DNA of 64,000 nucleotides from Oscillospiraceae bacterium (GCA_910575815.1 CAJTFN010000014.1:62001-126000), one strand, 5' to 3'. Positions 23,809 to 33,446 are shown, counted from the stretch's first letter. Notes: generated by a model from the letters alone, not told the origin. Translations and numbers: made by a program.

Positions 23809-24528
23809 TTATGGCTCCGCGCTTTGAAAACGGTTCCGGATTACGTCCTCATGGCTTCCGTCCGCCAGACGGACGAAGCGCACGAAAAGGGAGACCTTGT
23901 TCTCCGGGTTCAGGGCCGCCCAAACCTGCTCCGCCAGGGCCTCCGGGGTTCCGGCGTCCAGGATTACCCGCTCCGGGTCTCCTTCGAAGGAGGGCAGGGG
24001 GGCCCCGTCGCCCATATAGGTGTGGAGGAAGCGGCCCTCGCCGGGCAGCGGCGCGTCGTAGTGATAGAAGTGCCGGCAGCAGCAGGCGGGGTCGCCTTCG
24101 GCGCTTTTGAGGATGGAGAGGCGGAAGCTGCCGTCGGGGCTGAGGAGGCCGGAGATGCGGGGGGTGTAGTTGGGCTCATCGGGCTCAAAGGTCCGGGTTT
24201 CCAGCGCCTCGGCGAAGGTTCGGCCCTCCAGAAGGTAGTCCCGGACGGTGTCCGTCTGGTCCCCGTTGGTGACCACCAGTTCCCGGCCCGCCTTGCGGAC
24301 GGGGTGGTAAATGATGAGACTGGGGTCCGTCATCTTGGCGGGGTCGGCGGCTTGGGTGCGGATGCCGTCCTCCGTGGGGACGAAGACCCGGTTCCGGGAG
24401 TTTTCGCTGCGCCCCATAATGAAATAGATTACGACGGCATGGACGCCGTCGGGGGTCTTACCCAAGACGATGCCCCGGCCGGGGTAGGGGTTGCTCTCCA
24501 GCAACCCCGGAAGGGTTTGGTTGTTCAT
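23809..24528 (-). CDS. IMP cyclohydrolase (PurO)-like protein
   Basis: A 239-residue protein of the archaeal-type IMP cyclohydrolase (PurO) family, recognised by the opening SNPYPGRGIVLGKTPDGVHA and by YFIMGRSENSRNRVF and NGDQTDTVRDYLLEG. In archaea this fold closes the purine ring from FAICAR to IMP. Bacterial members often accompany purH lacking this step or may act on a related substrate. Its neighbours are pyrimidine rather than purine genes. A repeat fragment separates it from ygjP. Confidence 0.8.
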   Translation of the reverse strand: MNNQTLPGLLESNPYPGRGIVLGKTPDGVHAVVIYFIMGRSENSRNRVFVPTEDGIRTQAADPAKMTDPSLIIYHPVRKAGRELVVTNGDQTDTVRDYLLEGRTFAEALETRTFEPDEPNYTPRISGLLSPDGSFRLSILKSAEGDPACCCRHFYHYDAPLPGEGRFLHTYMGDGAPLPSFEGDPERVILDAGTPEALAEQVWAALNPENKVSLFVRFVRLADGSHEDVIRNRFQSAEP

Positions 24529-24563
24529 GTTTGGCCTCCAAATGATAGGTTTCCCTCACCAAG

Positions 24564-24625
24564 GAGGGGGGCTGGTACTCGCCCTAACGGGCGGGGGGAT
24601 TTCAGCCATCTTCATGGCTGAATTT
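24564..24625 (+). repeat. Dispersed intergenic repeat, fragment C
   Basis: Only the first about 60 bp of the family are present: GGGGGGCTGGTACTCGCCC, the GCCC-TAAC-GGGC hairpin and a CAGCCAT-CTTC-ATGGCTG hairpin. The rest of the element is absent. Confidence 0.8.
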
Positions 24626-24646
24626 CTCCCCGGAGGGGTGTTGATG

Positions 24647-25165
24647 CTACATGGAGAGTAATTTTTTCCTCTCCCGCCAGTCCGGCAGATATTGCTCTAA
24701 CAGAGCATAAAACCCCGGTCCATGGTTCTTCTCCCGGATGTGGCAGAGCTCGTGAACCACCACCAGCTCAATGGCCTCCTCCGGACAGCGCATCAGAAAA
24801 CAGGAAAAACACAGGCGGTTCCTCCCGCTGCAGCTTCCATATCGCTTCCGGGCGGCCGTCACCTGAAAGCCGGTGGGGGTTACGCCCATTTTCTTGCTCC
24901 AATAGGCCACCTTGGGCGGCAGAAGCCGCCGGGCTTGTTCCTTCAAGGCCTCGACTTCCTCCGCGGTGGGGGCGGGGGGACGCTGGGCGGCCCGGCGGCG
25001 CTGGAGATCCAGGTGCTTTTCAATCCAGGCGTCATGGGCGGCGACAAAGGCCTCGATCCGGGCCTTGGAAAGACGGAGGGGGGCCCGGACCAGCAGGCAG
25101 CCTTCCGGTGTGATCTCCAGCGCCAGGCTTTTCCGGCGGGAGCGAATCAATTCATAGTGTTCCAT
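24647..25165 (-). CDS. YgjP-family zinc metallopeptidase
   Basis: A 172-residue YgjP/WLM-like (DUF45) protein. The zinc motif HELCHIREKNHGPGFY (HExxH plus downstream His) and RKRYGSCSGRNRLCFSCFLM are diagnostic. Substrates are unknown. It starts 28 nt downstream of pyrI and is probably transcribed by the pyr operon. Confidence 0.9.
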   Translation of the reverse strand: MEHYELIRSRRKSLALEITPEGCLLVRAPLRLSKARIEAFVAAHDAWIEKHLDLQRRRAAQRPPAPTAEEVEALKEQARRLLPPKVAYWSKKMGVTPTGFQVTAARKRYGSCSGRNRLCFSCFLMRCPEEAIELVVVHELCHIREKNHGPGFYALLEQYLPDWRERKKLLSM

Positions 25166-25193
25166 ACCGTCGCGGCGTCTCTCCGGGCGGGGG

Positions 25194-25625
25194 TCAGACG
25201 CCCTTCCGCTTCCCCTTGGCCGTGTCGCAGTAGGCGCAGCGGTAAACGTGGTGCTCCGGGTCGCTGAGAAGGAAGATGGCGTCCAGCTGCGGCTCGGCCA
25301 CGGTGATGCACCGGGGGTTTTTGCAGCGGATGATGTTCACCAGCTTCTTCGGCGGCTCCAGACGGCGCTTCTCCACCCGGACGCCGTCTCGAATGATGTT
25401 GACGGTGATCTTGTCGTCGATATAGCCCAGTACGTCCACGTCAAGGTCCATGGGGGAATCAATCTTGATGATGTCCTTTTTCCCCAGGCGCTCGCTGCGG
25501 ACGTTCTTAATGATGGCTACGGAGCAGTCCAACTGGTCCAGGTGGAGGTACTTGTAAATGTCCATGCTCTTCCCGGCTTGAATGTGGTCCAGGACCACGC
25601 CGTTTTGGATGCTGTCAATGTTCAT
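25194..25625 (-). CDS. pyrI: Aspartate carbamoyltransferase regulatory subunit
   Basis: A 143-residue PyrI. The N-terminal allosteric domain (MNIDSIQNGVVLDHIQAGKS) binds nucleotides, and the C-terminal zinc domain has CKNPRC and CAYC cysteines that bridge to PyrB. Its presence means this enzyme is the allosterically controlled PyrB6PyrI6 type. The 186-nt pyrB-pyrI spacer has a GAATCC-GCG-GGATTC palindrome near 25747-25761 but no gene. Confidence 0.96.
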   Translation of the reverse strand: MNIDSIQNGVVLDHIQAGKSMDIYKYLHLDQLDCSVAIIKNVRSERLGKKDIIKIDSPMDLDVDVLGYIDDKITVNIIRDGVRVEKRRLEPPKKLVNIIRCKNPRCITVAEPQLDAIFLLSDPEHHVYRCAYCDTAKGKRKGV

Positions 25626-25811
25626 GAAATCTCTCCCTTCTCAACAAAACGCGGCGATGAACACGCTGGGGAAAAGGGCTCGAGGCCCCAAGGGAACAAG
25701 CGAAAGTATGCCATCATCCGCGCCATTATCAAAACATCTCCATAGAATCCGCGGGATTCATCCGCACCCGGCGGAGTGGGGCTTCCAGGTGAAAAACGCA
25801 ATCCTGCTGCG

Positions 25812-26732
25812 TTATACCTTAATTTCCAGAAGCTTCAAGATCAGCGCCATGCGGATGAACTTTCCGTTCTTCACCTGCTTCCAGTAGGCGGCCCGGGAGT
25901 CCTTGTCCACGTCCACGGAGATTTCGTTCACCCGGGGCAGGGGGTGGAGGATGGAGAGGTCCGGCTTGGCGTCGATCAGCTTCTCCGGGGTGAGGATATA
26001 GCTGTCTTTCAGACGGAGGTAGTCCTCCTCGTTGAAAAAGCGCTCCTTTTGAACCCGGGTCATATAGAGAAGGTCCAGCTCGGGAATGACGGCGTCCAGG
26101 CTTTCGGTCTGCTCATAGGGGATGCCCCGCTTTTTCAGAGCCTCCTCCTTCACGTACCGGGGGAGCTTGAGCTCCATGGGGGAGATGAGGACGAAGCGGA
26201 TGCCGGTATAGCGGCTGAGAGCGTTGACCAGAGAGTGCACGGTCCGGCCGAATTTCAGGTCGCCGCAAAAGCCGATGGTGAAGTGGTCCAGGCGGCCCTT
26301 CTCCCGGTGGATGGTCAAGAGATCTGTGAGGGTCTGGGTGGGGTGGTTGTGGCCGCCGTCCCCGGCGTTGATGATGGGTGCCTCGCTGAACTGGGCGGCG
26401 GCATAGGGCGCGCCCTCCTTGGGATGCCGCATGGCGATGATGTCGGCGTAGCAGCTGACGGTGTGAACGGTGTCTCCCACGGTCTCGCCCTTGGCGGTGG
26501 AGCTGGAAGAGGCCTCGGAGAAGCCCAGCACGCTGCCGCCCAGAGCCAGCATGGCGGACTCAAAGGAGAGGCGGGTACGGGTGGAGGGCTCGAAGAAAAG
26601 GGTGGCCAGCTGCTTGTGGGCGCAGGCGGTTTGGTACTTGGCGGGGTTTTCGAGAATGTCCTCCGCTGTGGCGATGAGTTCGTCGATCTCCTCCACGGAG
26701 AGGTCGGTAACATCGATGATGTTTCTGGGCAT
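25812..26732 (-). CDS. pyrB: Aspartate carbamoyltransferase catalytic subunit
   Basis: A 306-residue PyrB that condenses carbamoyl phosphate and aspartate. The carbamoyl-phosphate motif STRTRLSFE and the later HPLPRVNEI are visible. GAAAGGAG lies before the ATG. A 180-nt GC-rich spacer without a gene separates it from pyrE. Confidence 0.97.
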   Translation of the reverse strand: MPRNIIDVTDLSVEEIDELIATAEDILENPAKYQTACAHKQLATLFFEPSTRTRLSFESAMLALGGSVLGFSEASSSSTAKGETVGDTVHTVSCYADIIAMRHPKEGAPYAAAQFSEAPIINAGDGGHNHPTQTLTDLLTIHREKGRLDHFTIGFCGDLKFGRTVHSLVNALSRYTGIRFVLISPMELKLPRYVKEEALKKRGIPYEQTESLDAVIPELDLLYMTRVQKERFFNEEDYLRLKDSYILTPEKLIDAKPDLSILHPLPRVNEISVDVDKDSRAAYWKQVKNGKFIRMALILKLLEIKV

Positions 26733-26912
26733 AGGAGCTCCTTTCTGAATGGTGGGTGAATAAATGGGAGGGAGAAAGCGGGGACGGAAGATCAGGCCCC
26801 ATCGAAGGGGAGGCCCCCAAAAAGCGCAGGAGGCCGGGGGGGCGCTCCACTCCGGCGGCGCGGGGAAGGCAATGGGGCCGGGCCTCAGAGGGCCGGAGGC
26901 CCCCTCCGCCGG

Positions 26913-27551
26913 TCAGGACTGAATCCAGCTTTCATCCGAGGGATTCTCCCGGAACCGTTTCAGACGGTCGATATCCTCGGTCTTAATCTTTCCCTCGGCG
27001 GCGGCGATCTCGCACACCGCGTCGAAGTTGGACAGGCTGTGGTTGGTTACCCTGGCGGCCTCCAGCCGCTCCAGACTCCTCCGGAGCCCGTAGGTGAAAA
27101 TGGACACGATGCCCAGCACCTCCGCTCCGGCCTCCCGGAGGGCCTCCACCACGTCGATGCAACTGCCGCCGGTGGAGATCAGGTCCTCCACCACGACGGC
27201 CCGCTGTCCCGGCTCCAGCTTGCCCTCAATGCGATTCTGCCGCCCGTGGTCCTTGCCGCTGGAGCGGACATAGCCCATGGGCAGGCCCATGAGGTGCCCC
27301 ACGATGGCAGCGTGGGCGATGCCGGCGGTGGAGGTGCCCATCAGCACTTCCACGTTGGGATAGTGCTTGCAGATGAGGTCCACCAGGCCCTCCTCCACGT
27401 GGGTCCGGACCTCCGGAGCCGTGAGGGTCAGGCGGTTGTCGCAGTAAATGGGGCTTTTGATGCCGCTGGCCCAGGTGAAGGGCTCGTCCGGCCGGAGGAA
27501 GACCGCTCCGATGGAGAGCAGGTCGTGGGCGATGGTTTGTTCACGAGTCAT
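26913..27551 (-). CDS. pyrE: Orotate phosphoribosyltransferase
   Basis: A 212-residue PyrE that converts orotate and PRPP to OMP. The PRPP loop is visible in [20 protein letters not shown], with [16 protein letters not shown] near the N-terminus. AGAAAGGAG precedes the ATG. Confidence 0.97.
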   Translation of the reverse strand: MTREQTIAHDLLSIGAVFLRPDEPFTWASGIKSPIYCDNRLTLTAPEVRTHVEEGLVDLICKHYPNVEVLMGTSTAGIAHAAIVGHLMGLPMGYVRSSGKDHGRQNRIEGKLEPGQRAVVVEDLISTGGSCIDVVEALREAGAEVLGIVSIFTYGLRRSLERLEAARVTNHSLSNFDAVCEIAAAEGKIKTEDIDRLKRFRENPSDESWIQS

Positions 27552-27585
27552 GGATAGAAACTCCTTTCTGTTCCGCGAGACGGCG

Positions 27586-27939
27586 TCACACGCCGAAGAA
27601 TGTGTTGGAGTCGGCGGGGGCCTCGTCCCTGCCGGTCAGGGTATAGGTGCGCAGAGGGGTGACGACGGTGATGCGATAGTCCTCGAAATCCGCCTCCCGG
27701 CCCGCCTGCTGGCAGACCCGGTGGGCCGCCGCGGTGCGCCAGCGCCGGACGCTTTCCTCGTCCCGCCACTCGGATTTGCTGAGAAGCTTGTTGGGCTGGC
27801 TCAAGCTCTGGAAGCGCTCCGAGGCGAGAAAGCCCTCCGCCTTGGCCAGCTCCTCCTTCAGGGATGCCGCCATGGCCAAATAGTGGTCCATGTGTCCCTC
27901 TTTGATCGTCACCTCAAACAGTACCGTCACAGTTGCCAT
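27586..27939 (-). CDS. ABM-domain (antibiotic biosynthesis monooxygenase-like) protein
   Basis: A 117-residue dimeric alpha/beta-barrel type protein: [20 protein letters not shown] and [16 protein letters not shown] match the ABM family. Members range from quinone monooxygenases to heme-binding proteins. It is embedded between pyrF and pyrE on the same strand, which is unusual, and no link to pyrimidines is evident. Confidence 0.8.
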   Translation of the reverse strand: MATVTVLFEVTIKEGHMDHYLAMAASLKEELAKAEGFLASERFQSLSQPNKLLSKSEWRDEESVRRWRTAAAHRVCQQAGREADFEDYRITVVTPLRTYTLTGRDEAPADSNTFFGV

Positions 27940-28046
27940 TTGGTAGCCTCCTCTTTCCGTATGCAGATCGATCTCATAAGTCTGTATTGACCCTGTATTT
28001 TTTCGCGAGCCGGTTCCACTCCGCTTTGGAGAAGAGCGTCCGCGGC

Positions 28047-28751
28047 TTAGCCCAAAAACTCCTTCACCGCCCGGCGATAGGCCGCCACGGGGTCTTCCGC
28101 CTGGGTGATGGGACGGCCCACGACAATATAGTCACAGCCGCTTTTCCCGGCCTGTTCCGGGGTCATGACCCGCTTCTGGTCCCCGGTTTCCCCGCCGGCG
28201 AAGCGGACGCCGGGGGTGACGGTGCAGAAGTCCTGGCCGCAGCGTTCCTTCACCAGGGCCGCCTCCAGGGGGGAGCAGACCACGCCGTCCAGGCCGCTGG
28301 CGGCGGCGTTTTGGGCGTAGGAGAGAACGGTCTCCGCCATGGGGACGTCAATCAGCAGCTGGTCTTTCAGGGCCGCGCTGTCGGTAGAGGTCAGTTGGGT
28401 GACGGCGATGAGCAGGGGGCTCGTGCCGTCGGGCCGGGTCAGGCCCTCCAGGGCGGCCTTCATCATGGCGGAGGTTCCGGCGGCGTGGAGGTTCACCATG
28501 TCCACGTCCAGGCCGGAGAGGACCGCCATGGCCCGTTTCACCGTGTTGGGGATGTCGTGAAGCTTCAGGTCCAGGAAGATCTTGTGTCCCCGGGCCTTGA
28601 GCTCCCGGACGATAGAGGGCCCTTCGGCATAGTACAGCTCCATGCCGATCTTCACGAAGGGCTTGTCCCCGGCGGGGAAGCGGTCCAGGAACCGCAGGGT
28701 CTCCTCCCGGGTGGGGAAGTCCAGGGCAATGATGACGTCGTTCTTACGCAT
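28047..28751 (-). CDS. pyrF: Orotidine 5'-phosphate decarboxylase
   Basis: A 234-residue PyrF (group 1) catalysing OMP to UMP. The catalytic [11 protein letters not shown] is present, and the N-terminus [14 protein letters not shown] is typical. The ATG at 28751 is preferred over 28760 because the AAAGG site is 9 nt away. Confidence 0.96.
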   Translation of the reverse strand: MRKNDVIIALDFPTREETLRFLDRFPAGDKPFVKIGMELYYAEGPSIVRELKARGHKIFLDLKLHDIPNTVKRAMAVLSGLDVDMVNLHAAGTSAMMKAALEGLTRPDGTSPLLIAVTQLTSTDSAALKDQLLIDVPMAETVLSYAQNAAASGLDGVVCSPLEAALVKERCGQDFCTVTPGVRFAGGETGDQKRVMTPEQAGKSGCDYIVVGRPITQAEDPVAAYRRAVKEFLG

Positions 28752-28791
28752 GTCCTTCATCCTTTCCAGTTGTGTTTATAATTGAAAGCTC

Positions 28792-28977
28792 TCATGAGGA
28801 TAAAAAGCCCATAGCCATGGGAATCGCGCAGATCAGCACCACGCCGGCACTGAACACGAGGAGCACTTTTTTCAGCTTTTGCTCCCCGTGAAAAACCTGA
28901 TCCAGCTTCTCCGAACAGAGCGCACATAAAATCCCCGCCAGGATAAAACACCAACAGATCCAATATAATATCGTCAT
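28792..28977 (-). CDS. Small two-helix membrane protein in the pyr operon
   Basis: A 61-residue protein with two hydrophobic segments (ILYWICWCFILAGILCAL and VLLVFSAGVVLICAIPMA) around a short charged loop. The ATG at 28977 has AAGGAGG. It sits between pyrD and pyrF; function unknown. Confidence 0.6.
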   Translation of the reverse strand: MTILYWICWCFILAGILCALCSEKLDQVFHGEQKLKKVLLVFSAGVVLICAIPMAMGFLSS

Positions 28978-29078
28978 GTAGGTTCCTCCTTGAATTCGGC
29001 TCATATACGGTTTTGGGAAAGGGAACTTTGCCTTTCGCCGCTTCCGGGAACTCGCCGTCCCCCGGCGGGGGGGCCGCT

Positions 29079-30008
29079 TTATCCGGGCCCTCCCGCCTCG
29101 TGAGCCCCGCCGGTGAGACCGGCAATCCGGTCCACCCCCAGGCGCTCACAGACGGCGGGCAGGGTCTCGACGATGGTCTTGCAGGCCCAGGGGTCCCGGA
29201 GGTTGGCGGCGCCCACCTCCACGGCGGAGGCCCCGGCCAGCATCATCTCGGCCACGTCCTCCGCGGAGCTCACGCCGCCGCAGCCGATGATGGGCAGCTT
29301 CACCGCCTCGTACACGTCCCACACCATCCGCAGGGCCACCGGGAACACGGCGGGGCCGGAGAGCCCTCCGGTGCGGTTTTTCAGCAGGGGACGCCGGGTG
29401 TTCAGGTCAATCCGCATGCCCAGCAGGGTGTTGATGAGGCAGAGGCCGTCGGCCCCCTCCGCCTCGCAGGCCCGGGCGATCTCCGCGATGTCCGTCACGT
29501 TGGGGCTGAGCTTCAGGAAGACGGGCTTCGTGGTGGCGGCCCGGACGGCCCGGGTCACGGCGGCGGCGCTCCGGGGGTCCGAGCCGAAGTTCTTCCCCCC
29601 GGCGTGGACGTTGGGACAGGAGATGTTGACCTCTAAAAGCTTCACCGGCCCCGCGTCCTCCAGTCTCCGGCAGTTCTCCGTGTACTCCTCCAGGGAGAAG
29701 CCGCAGACGTTGGCGATGACCGGGCCGTGAAAAATCCGGGCGATGTGGGGGACCTCCTCCCGGAGGACCGCATCCATGCCGGGATTCTGGAGGCCCACGG
29801 CGTTCAGCATCCCGGCGGCGGTCTCGGCGACGCGGGGCTGGGGATTGCCGGAACGGGGGTCCCGGGTGGTGCCCTTCCAGGAGAAGGAGCCCAGGAGGTC
29901 CAGGTCATACCATTCGGAGAACTCCCGGCCATAGCCGAAGGTCCCCGAGGCGGGAATGACGGGATTTTTCAGAGTGACTCCCGCCAGCGTCACAGACAGG
30001 TCTACCAT
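29079..30008 (-). CDS. pyrD: Dihydroorotate dehydrogenase, class 1B catalytic subunit
   Basis: A 309-residue FMN enzyme that oxidises dihydroorotate using NAD+ together with PyrK. The class 1B active site is seen in VNISCPNVHAGGKNFG (catalytic Cys), and the phosphate site in PIIGCGGVSSAEDVAEM. The ATG at 30008 overlaps the pyrK 3' end by 7 nt. Confidence 0.97.
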   Translation of the reverse strand: MVDLSVTLAGVTLKNPVIPASGTFGYGREFSEWYDLDLLGSFSWKGTTRDPRSGNPQPRVAETAAGMLNAVGLQNPGMDAVLREEVPHIARIFHGPVIANVCGFSLEEYTENCRRLEDAGPVKLLEVNISCPNVHAGGKNFGSDPRSAAAVTRAVRAATTKPVFLKLSPNVTDIAEIARACEAEGADGLCLINTLLGMRIDLNTRRPLLKNRTGGLSGPAVFPVALRMVWDVYEAVKLPIIGCGGVSSAEDVAEMMLAGASAVEVGAANLRDPWACKTIVETLPAVCERLGVDRIAGLTGGAHEAGGPG

Positions 30009-30739
30009 AAAATCTCCTCCTTTCGGAACACGGGCCCGTCCTTGCAGACCCGGCGGAGGCCGTTTCTCGTCTCGATGGTGCAGCCCACGCAGGCCCCGAA
30101 GCCACAGGCCATCCGGGCCTCGAAGCTGAACTGCCCTCCGGTGATTTGAGGCAGGGCGTGGACGGCCCGCAGCATGGGCGTGGGGCCGCAGGCCAGAACG
30201 TACCGGCAGTCCGGCAGTCCGTTCAGCACGTCGGTGACAAAGCCCTTGGTCCCCAGGCTTCCGTCCTCCGTGGCGGCCCGGACCTCCAGGCCCAGGGCGG
30301 CGAACTCCTCTAAGTAAAAGGCGTCCTCCTTGGAGCGGAAGCCCAGGACCACCTGAACGCTCCGCCCCGCCGCCAGCATCCGTTTCGCCAGGCCATAGAG
30401 CGGGGCGGAGCCGATGCCGCCGCCCACCAGGACGGCGCCTTCCGGCGCGGCGCCGATGCCAAAGCCGTTCCCCAGTCCCGTCAGCACATCCAGCCTTGTT
30501 CCGGCGGGGAGGCGGACCAGCTCCCGGGTGCCCGCCCCAACCTCCTTCACCAGCAGGGTCAGGCTGGTCTCCGTCCAGTCGCAGACGGAGATGGGGCGGC
30601 GGAGAAATTTCCCCGGCAGCTCCAGATTCACAAACTGCCCCGGGGCGGTGACGGCGGAGGCGTCCCCCTCCAGAATCAGCTCCCACACGTCCCCGGCCAG
30701 CCGCCGGGCGTGTTCCAGAGTAAACACGGATTTGTTCAT
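30002..30739 (-). CDS. pyrK: Dihydroorotate dehydrogenase electron transfer subunit
   Basis: A 245-residue flavoprotein carrying FAD and a [2Fe-2S] cluster. RRPISVCDW binds FAD, VGGGIGSAPLYGLAKRM binds NAD, and the cluster cysteines are in CGFGACVGC plus a later Cys. It overlaps pyrC by 4 nt. Confidence 0.96.
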   Translation of the reverse strand: MNKSVFTLEHARRLAGDVWELILEGDASAVTAPGQFVNLELPGKFLRRPISVCDWTETSLTLLVKEVGAGTRELVRLPAGTRLDVLTGLGNGFGIGAAPEGAVLVGGGIGSAPLYGLAKRMLAAGRSVQVVLGFRSKEDAFYLEEFAALGLEVRAATEDGSLGTKGFVTDVLNGLPDCRYVLACGPTPMLRAVHALPQITGGQFSFEARMACGFGACVGCTIETRNGLRRVCKDGPVFRKEEILW

Positions 30740-32079
30740 GGTTCCCCTCCTTCTGGGCGGTCATAGCCCCAGATAACTCCCTTGGCGGCGTCCCTGGCTA
30801 CTACTACGCCTTCCAGCTCATGGACGATCCTTCCGCCGCAGATGGTCATATACACGGCGGCGTTCACGGTCCGGTCCTCGAAGGGCGTGGCCCGGCCCAT
30901 AGATTGGAACCGCTCCGGCGCTACGATATGGGGTTCGCAGTCCAGAGCCAGCACCGTCAAATCGGCGGGCTGGCCCTCCTCGATGCTCCCCCCCGGCAGG
31001 CCGAAGATTCGCCGGGGGTTGACGCAAAGGGCCTTCAGAATCACTTCCAGGGGAACCTTCCCCGTCTTCACCAGCTCGGTGTAAAGCACGGAAAAAGCGC
31101 ACTCCAGGCCCACGATGCCGTTGAGGCTCCCCCGGAGGCCCCGGGCCTTCTCCTCCGCCGAGTGGGGAGCGTGGTCTGTGGCGACGCAGTCCACCGTTCC
31201 GTCCAAAAGGCCCTCCACCAGGGCGTCCCGGTCCGCGGCGGAGCGGATGGGGGGATTCATGCGGAAGCGCCCGTCGTCCTCCAGCTCCTCGTCGCACAGG
31301 ACCAGGTAGTGGGGCCCGGTTTCGCAGGTGACGGGGAGGCCCTGGGCCTTCGCGGCCCGGAGGAGGGCCACGCTTTCCCTGGTGGACACATGGCAGACGT
31401 GGTACCGGCACCCCGTTTCCCGCACCAGCCGGAGATCCCGTTCCACTTGCTTCCACTCGCTGGCGGGGTCGTTGCCGGGGAGGCCGTGGGCCCGGGCGTA
31501 GACCCCGTCGTGGACGCACCACCCCTTGGTCAAAAGGGCTTCGTCCTCGCAGTGGGCCACGATGGGCTTGTCCAATTGCTTCGCCAGCACCATGGCTTGG
31601 CGCATCCGATCCTCGGATTGGACGCCCTTCCCGTCGTCGGAGAAGCCGGGGACGAAGGGGGCCAGGGCCTCCAGGTCCGCCAGGGTCTCGCCCTGTTCTC
31701 CTTGGGTGATGGTCCCGTAGGGGTAAACATGGACGGCGGCGTCCCGGGCGATGGCGTCCAGCTGGGGCTGGAGATGGGCCGGACTGTCCGGAGACGGGTT
31801 CAGGTTGGGCATGGCGCAGACGGCGGTATAGCCCCCCGCGGCGGCGGCGGCAGTGCCGGAGGCCACCGTCTCCTTATAAGAAAAACCAGGCTCTCGAAGA
31901 TGAACGTGAACATCAACGAAACCTGGAACCAAAAGGAAATGATTCAATTCAACAACGGCGGCGCCGTCTCTGGGGAGATTGGGGGAAACGGAAACAATAC
32001 GGCCCTGGGAAATGGCGATGTCCAGAGGCTGAAAGCCTCCGTTTCGAAAGACGGACCCGCCGGTCAGCAGCAGACGCAT
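30736..32079 (-). CDS. pyrC: Dihydroorotase (class I)
   Basis: A 447-residue zinc amidohydrolase. DVHVHLREPGFSYKE and TDHAPHS are the class I metal and signature motifs. The ATG at 32079 has AGGAGA at proper spacing; an upstream ATG at 32085 is too near it. First gene of pyrC-pyrK-pyrD-(membrane)-pyrF-(ABM)-pyrE-pyrB-pyrI. Confidence 0.97.
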   Translation of the reverse strand: MRLLLTGGSVFRNGGFQPLDIAISQGRIVSVSPNLPRDGAAVVELNHFLLVPGFVDVHVHLREPGFSYKETVASGTAAAAAGGYTAVCAMPNLNPSPDSPAHLQPQLDAIARDAAVHVYPYGTITQGEQGETLADLEALAPFVPGFSDDGKGVQSEDRMRQAMVLAKQLDKPIVAHCEDEALLTKGWCVHDGVYARAHGLPGNDPASEWKQVERDLRLVRETGCRYHVCHVSTRESVALLRAAKAQGLPVTCETGPHYLVLCDEELEDDGRFRMNPPIRSAADRDALVEGLLDGTVDCVATDHAPHSAEEKARGLRGSLNGIVGLECAFSVLYTELVKTGKVPLEVILKALCVNPRRIFGLPGGSIEEGQPADLTVLALDCEPHIVAPERFQSMGRATPFEDRTVNAAVYMTICGGRIVHELEGVVVARDAAKGVIWGYDRPEGGEP

Positions 32080-32110
32080 AGACATTCTCCTCTCCGAGTT
32101 CTAAACAGAT

Positions 32111-32139
32111 ATCTTATCGGAAAAACCCCGGGATGTCAA
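32111..32139 (-). promoter_or_regulatory. Promoter of the pyr operon
   Basis: On the minus strand TTGACA (32139-32134), a 17-nt spacer and TAAGAT (32116-32111). Only about 25 nt separate the start site from pyrC, so no PyrR-type attenuator fits. Upstream, 32140-32421 holds no gene; it has one GC-rich hairpin (TCCGGCC with GGCCGGA, about 32289-32314). Confidence 0.85.
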
Positions 32140-32421
32140 CGGGAATTTGGGAAAGGATGGATTTTCGTATGAATGAATAAATTTTGCCGGACCGGAGAAC
32201 CGGGTTTTCTATAGGCGACAAGGGACCCGCCCGGTCTCGGACAAAGAAACCAGAGCCTGTTGAAAACCCGGCGAAGGGCCGCCGCATCTTCCGGCCGGGA
32301 GAAGAGGGGGCCGGAAATCCGTCAGGATTCCCCGAACGATCCCCCGGCAGCGGCCTCCATCCGGCGGTTCGCTGGTGTTCAAACAGACTCTGGGCAGACG
32401 CGGACGAGAAGGGCCGCGCTC

Positions 32422-32607
32422 TTATTCGTAGAGTTCCTCGTCGGCATAGTCGTCGTATTCGGAGCTGAATCTCTGGGACAGGCGTTTTTTCATGCCGCAG
32501 TAACCGACACTGAGGTCGTGCCAGCCGCCAATCAGTAAGCAGATGAAAGCGGCGAAGGCCAAGCTGGCGCCAATGATTTTCATGACCATGCTAGCGGTTT
32601 TGCTCAT
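32422..32607 (-). CDS. Small membrane protein with acidic tail
   Basis: A 61-residue protein with one hydrophobic segment (IIGASLAFAAFICLLIGGW) and a C-terminal tail rich in Asp, Glu and Tyr. AGGAGG lies before the ATG. Function unknown. Confidence 0.6.
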   Translation of the reverse strand: MSKTASMVMKIIGASLAFAAFICLLIGGWHDLSVGYCGMKKRLSQRFSSEYDDYADEELYE

Positions 32608-32690
32608 AACGGCTTCCTCCTAAATTTATCAGAAATTGCGTTTACAGTCGAAACTCGGCAAAGAATCGCGCGGGATTTTTTGCTGACCCT

Positions 32691-32719
32691 ATCATACACT
32701 ATCTTTCCAACTTTCGCAA
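32691..32719 (-). promoter_or_regulatory. Promoter of the small membrane protein gene
   Basis: On the minus strand TTGCGA (32719-32714), a 17-nt spacer and TATGAT (32696-32691), about 85 nt upstream of the start codon. Confidence 0.55.
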
Positions 32720-32840
32720 GGGGGATTTTGTGGGTTTTCGTCTCTGATTCCGTGGACGGAGGCAATTTCCCCCGGCAAGGGTCCTCCGGGGGAATCTCCG
32801 GCATAGGGAGGGCGTCCGGAACCGAGGGCTCCGGCGGCTC

Positions 32841-33275
32841 TCAGGTCTCCTCCGCCCGGACGGCCATCCGCTTGGCGTCTACGCAAAAATAGGAGAAGGT
32901 TCCGGTGGCCAGGGTGGTTCCTGCCTCGTCGGTGATATCCACGGCCACCAAAACGGTGCTCCGCCCCCGGTGGCGCACTCGCCCGGCGGCCCGAATGGTC
33001 CCGTGGGCCCGGTTGTCCAGAAAGTGCAGATCTCCGCTTTGGGTGACGTAGTGCCGCCCGTCGCTGTGGGCGGCGGTTCCGGCGGCGTCGTCGGCCATGG
33101 TGTACAGGGCTCCGCCGTGGACCATGCCATAGGGGTTCCGGCTCTCGGGGCGAATCTCCAGACAGTAGACGGCCAGGTCCGGTTCCAAGGACTCCAGACG
33201 GATGAAATTATGGTCTGTAAACGCGTTGGCGCTTAACCGCAGGGCCTCCAAGTGGCGCTTCGCCAAGTCTTCCAT
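32841..33275 (-). CDS. PaaI-family hotdog thioesterase
   Basis: A 144-residue single-hotdog acyl-CoA thioesterase. NPYGMVHGGALYTMADDAAG holds the PaaI signature (HGG followed by an acidic catalytic residue). GGAGGACC precedes the ATG. It diverges from the cad-type regulator. Confidence 0.88.
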   Translation of the reverse strand: MEDLAKRHLEALRLSANAFTDHNFIRLESLEPDLAVYCLEIRPESRNPYGMVHGGALYTMADDAAGTAAHSDGRHYVTQSGDLHFLDNRAHGTIRAAGRVRHRGRSTVLVAVDITDEAGTTLATGTFSYFCVDAKRMAVRAEET

Positions 33276-33372
33276 AATAAGGTCCTCCTCTTTTGCTCAT
33301 CGGGATATAATTACAGCGTGGATTAGTATACCACAGCCCCTGCGGCTTTTCCACTTTATTTTGAAAAGGGTC

Positions 33373-33421
33373 TTGACAAACGGGGAAGGATGTGTATAAT
33401 GAACATATGAGCAATTGTTCA
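33373..33421 (+). promoter_or_regulatory. Promoter and metal-regulator operator of the cad-type operon
   Basis: TTGACA (33373-33378), a 16-nt spacer and TATAAT (33395-33400) are followed at 33408-33421 by the imperfect palindrome TGAGCAATTGTTCA, matching the SmtB/CadC operator style. CATATGA(G/A)CA recurs at about 33832-33841 before the HMA gene, a possible second site. Confidence 0.75.
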
Positions 33422-33446
33422 AGCGATGAAAGAAAGGAGCCCGGGA

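Noticed and set aside
29079..30764. A 561-residue fusion reading through pyrK into pyrD
   Set aside because: The upstream part is a wrong-frame reading of pyrK; the real pyrD starts at 30008 with its own ribosome-binding site.
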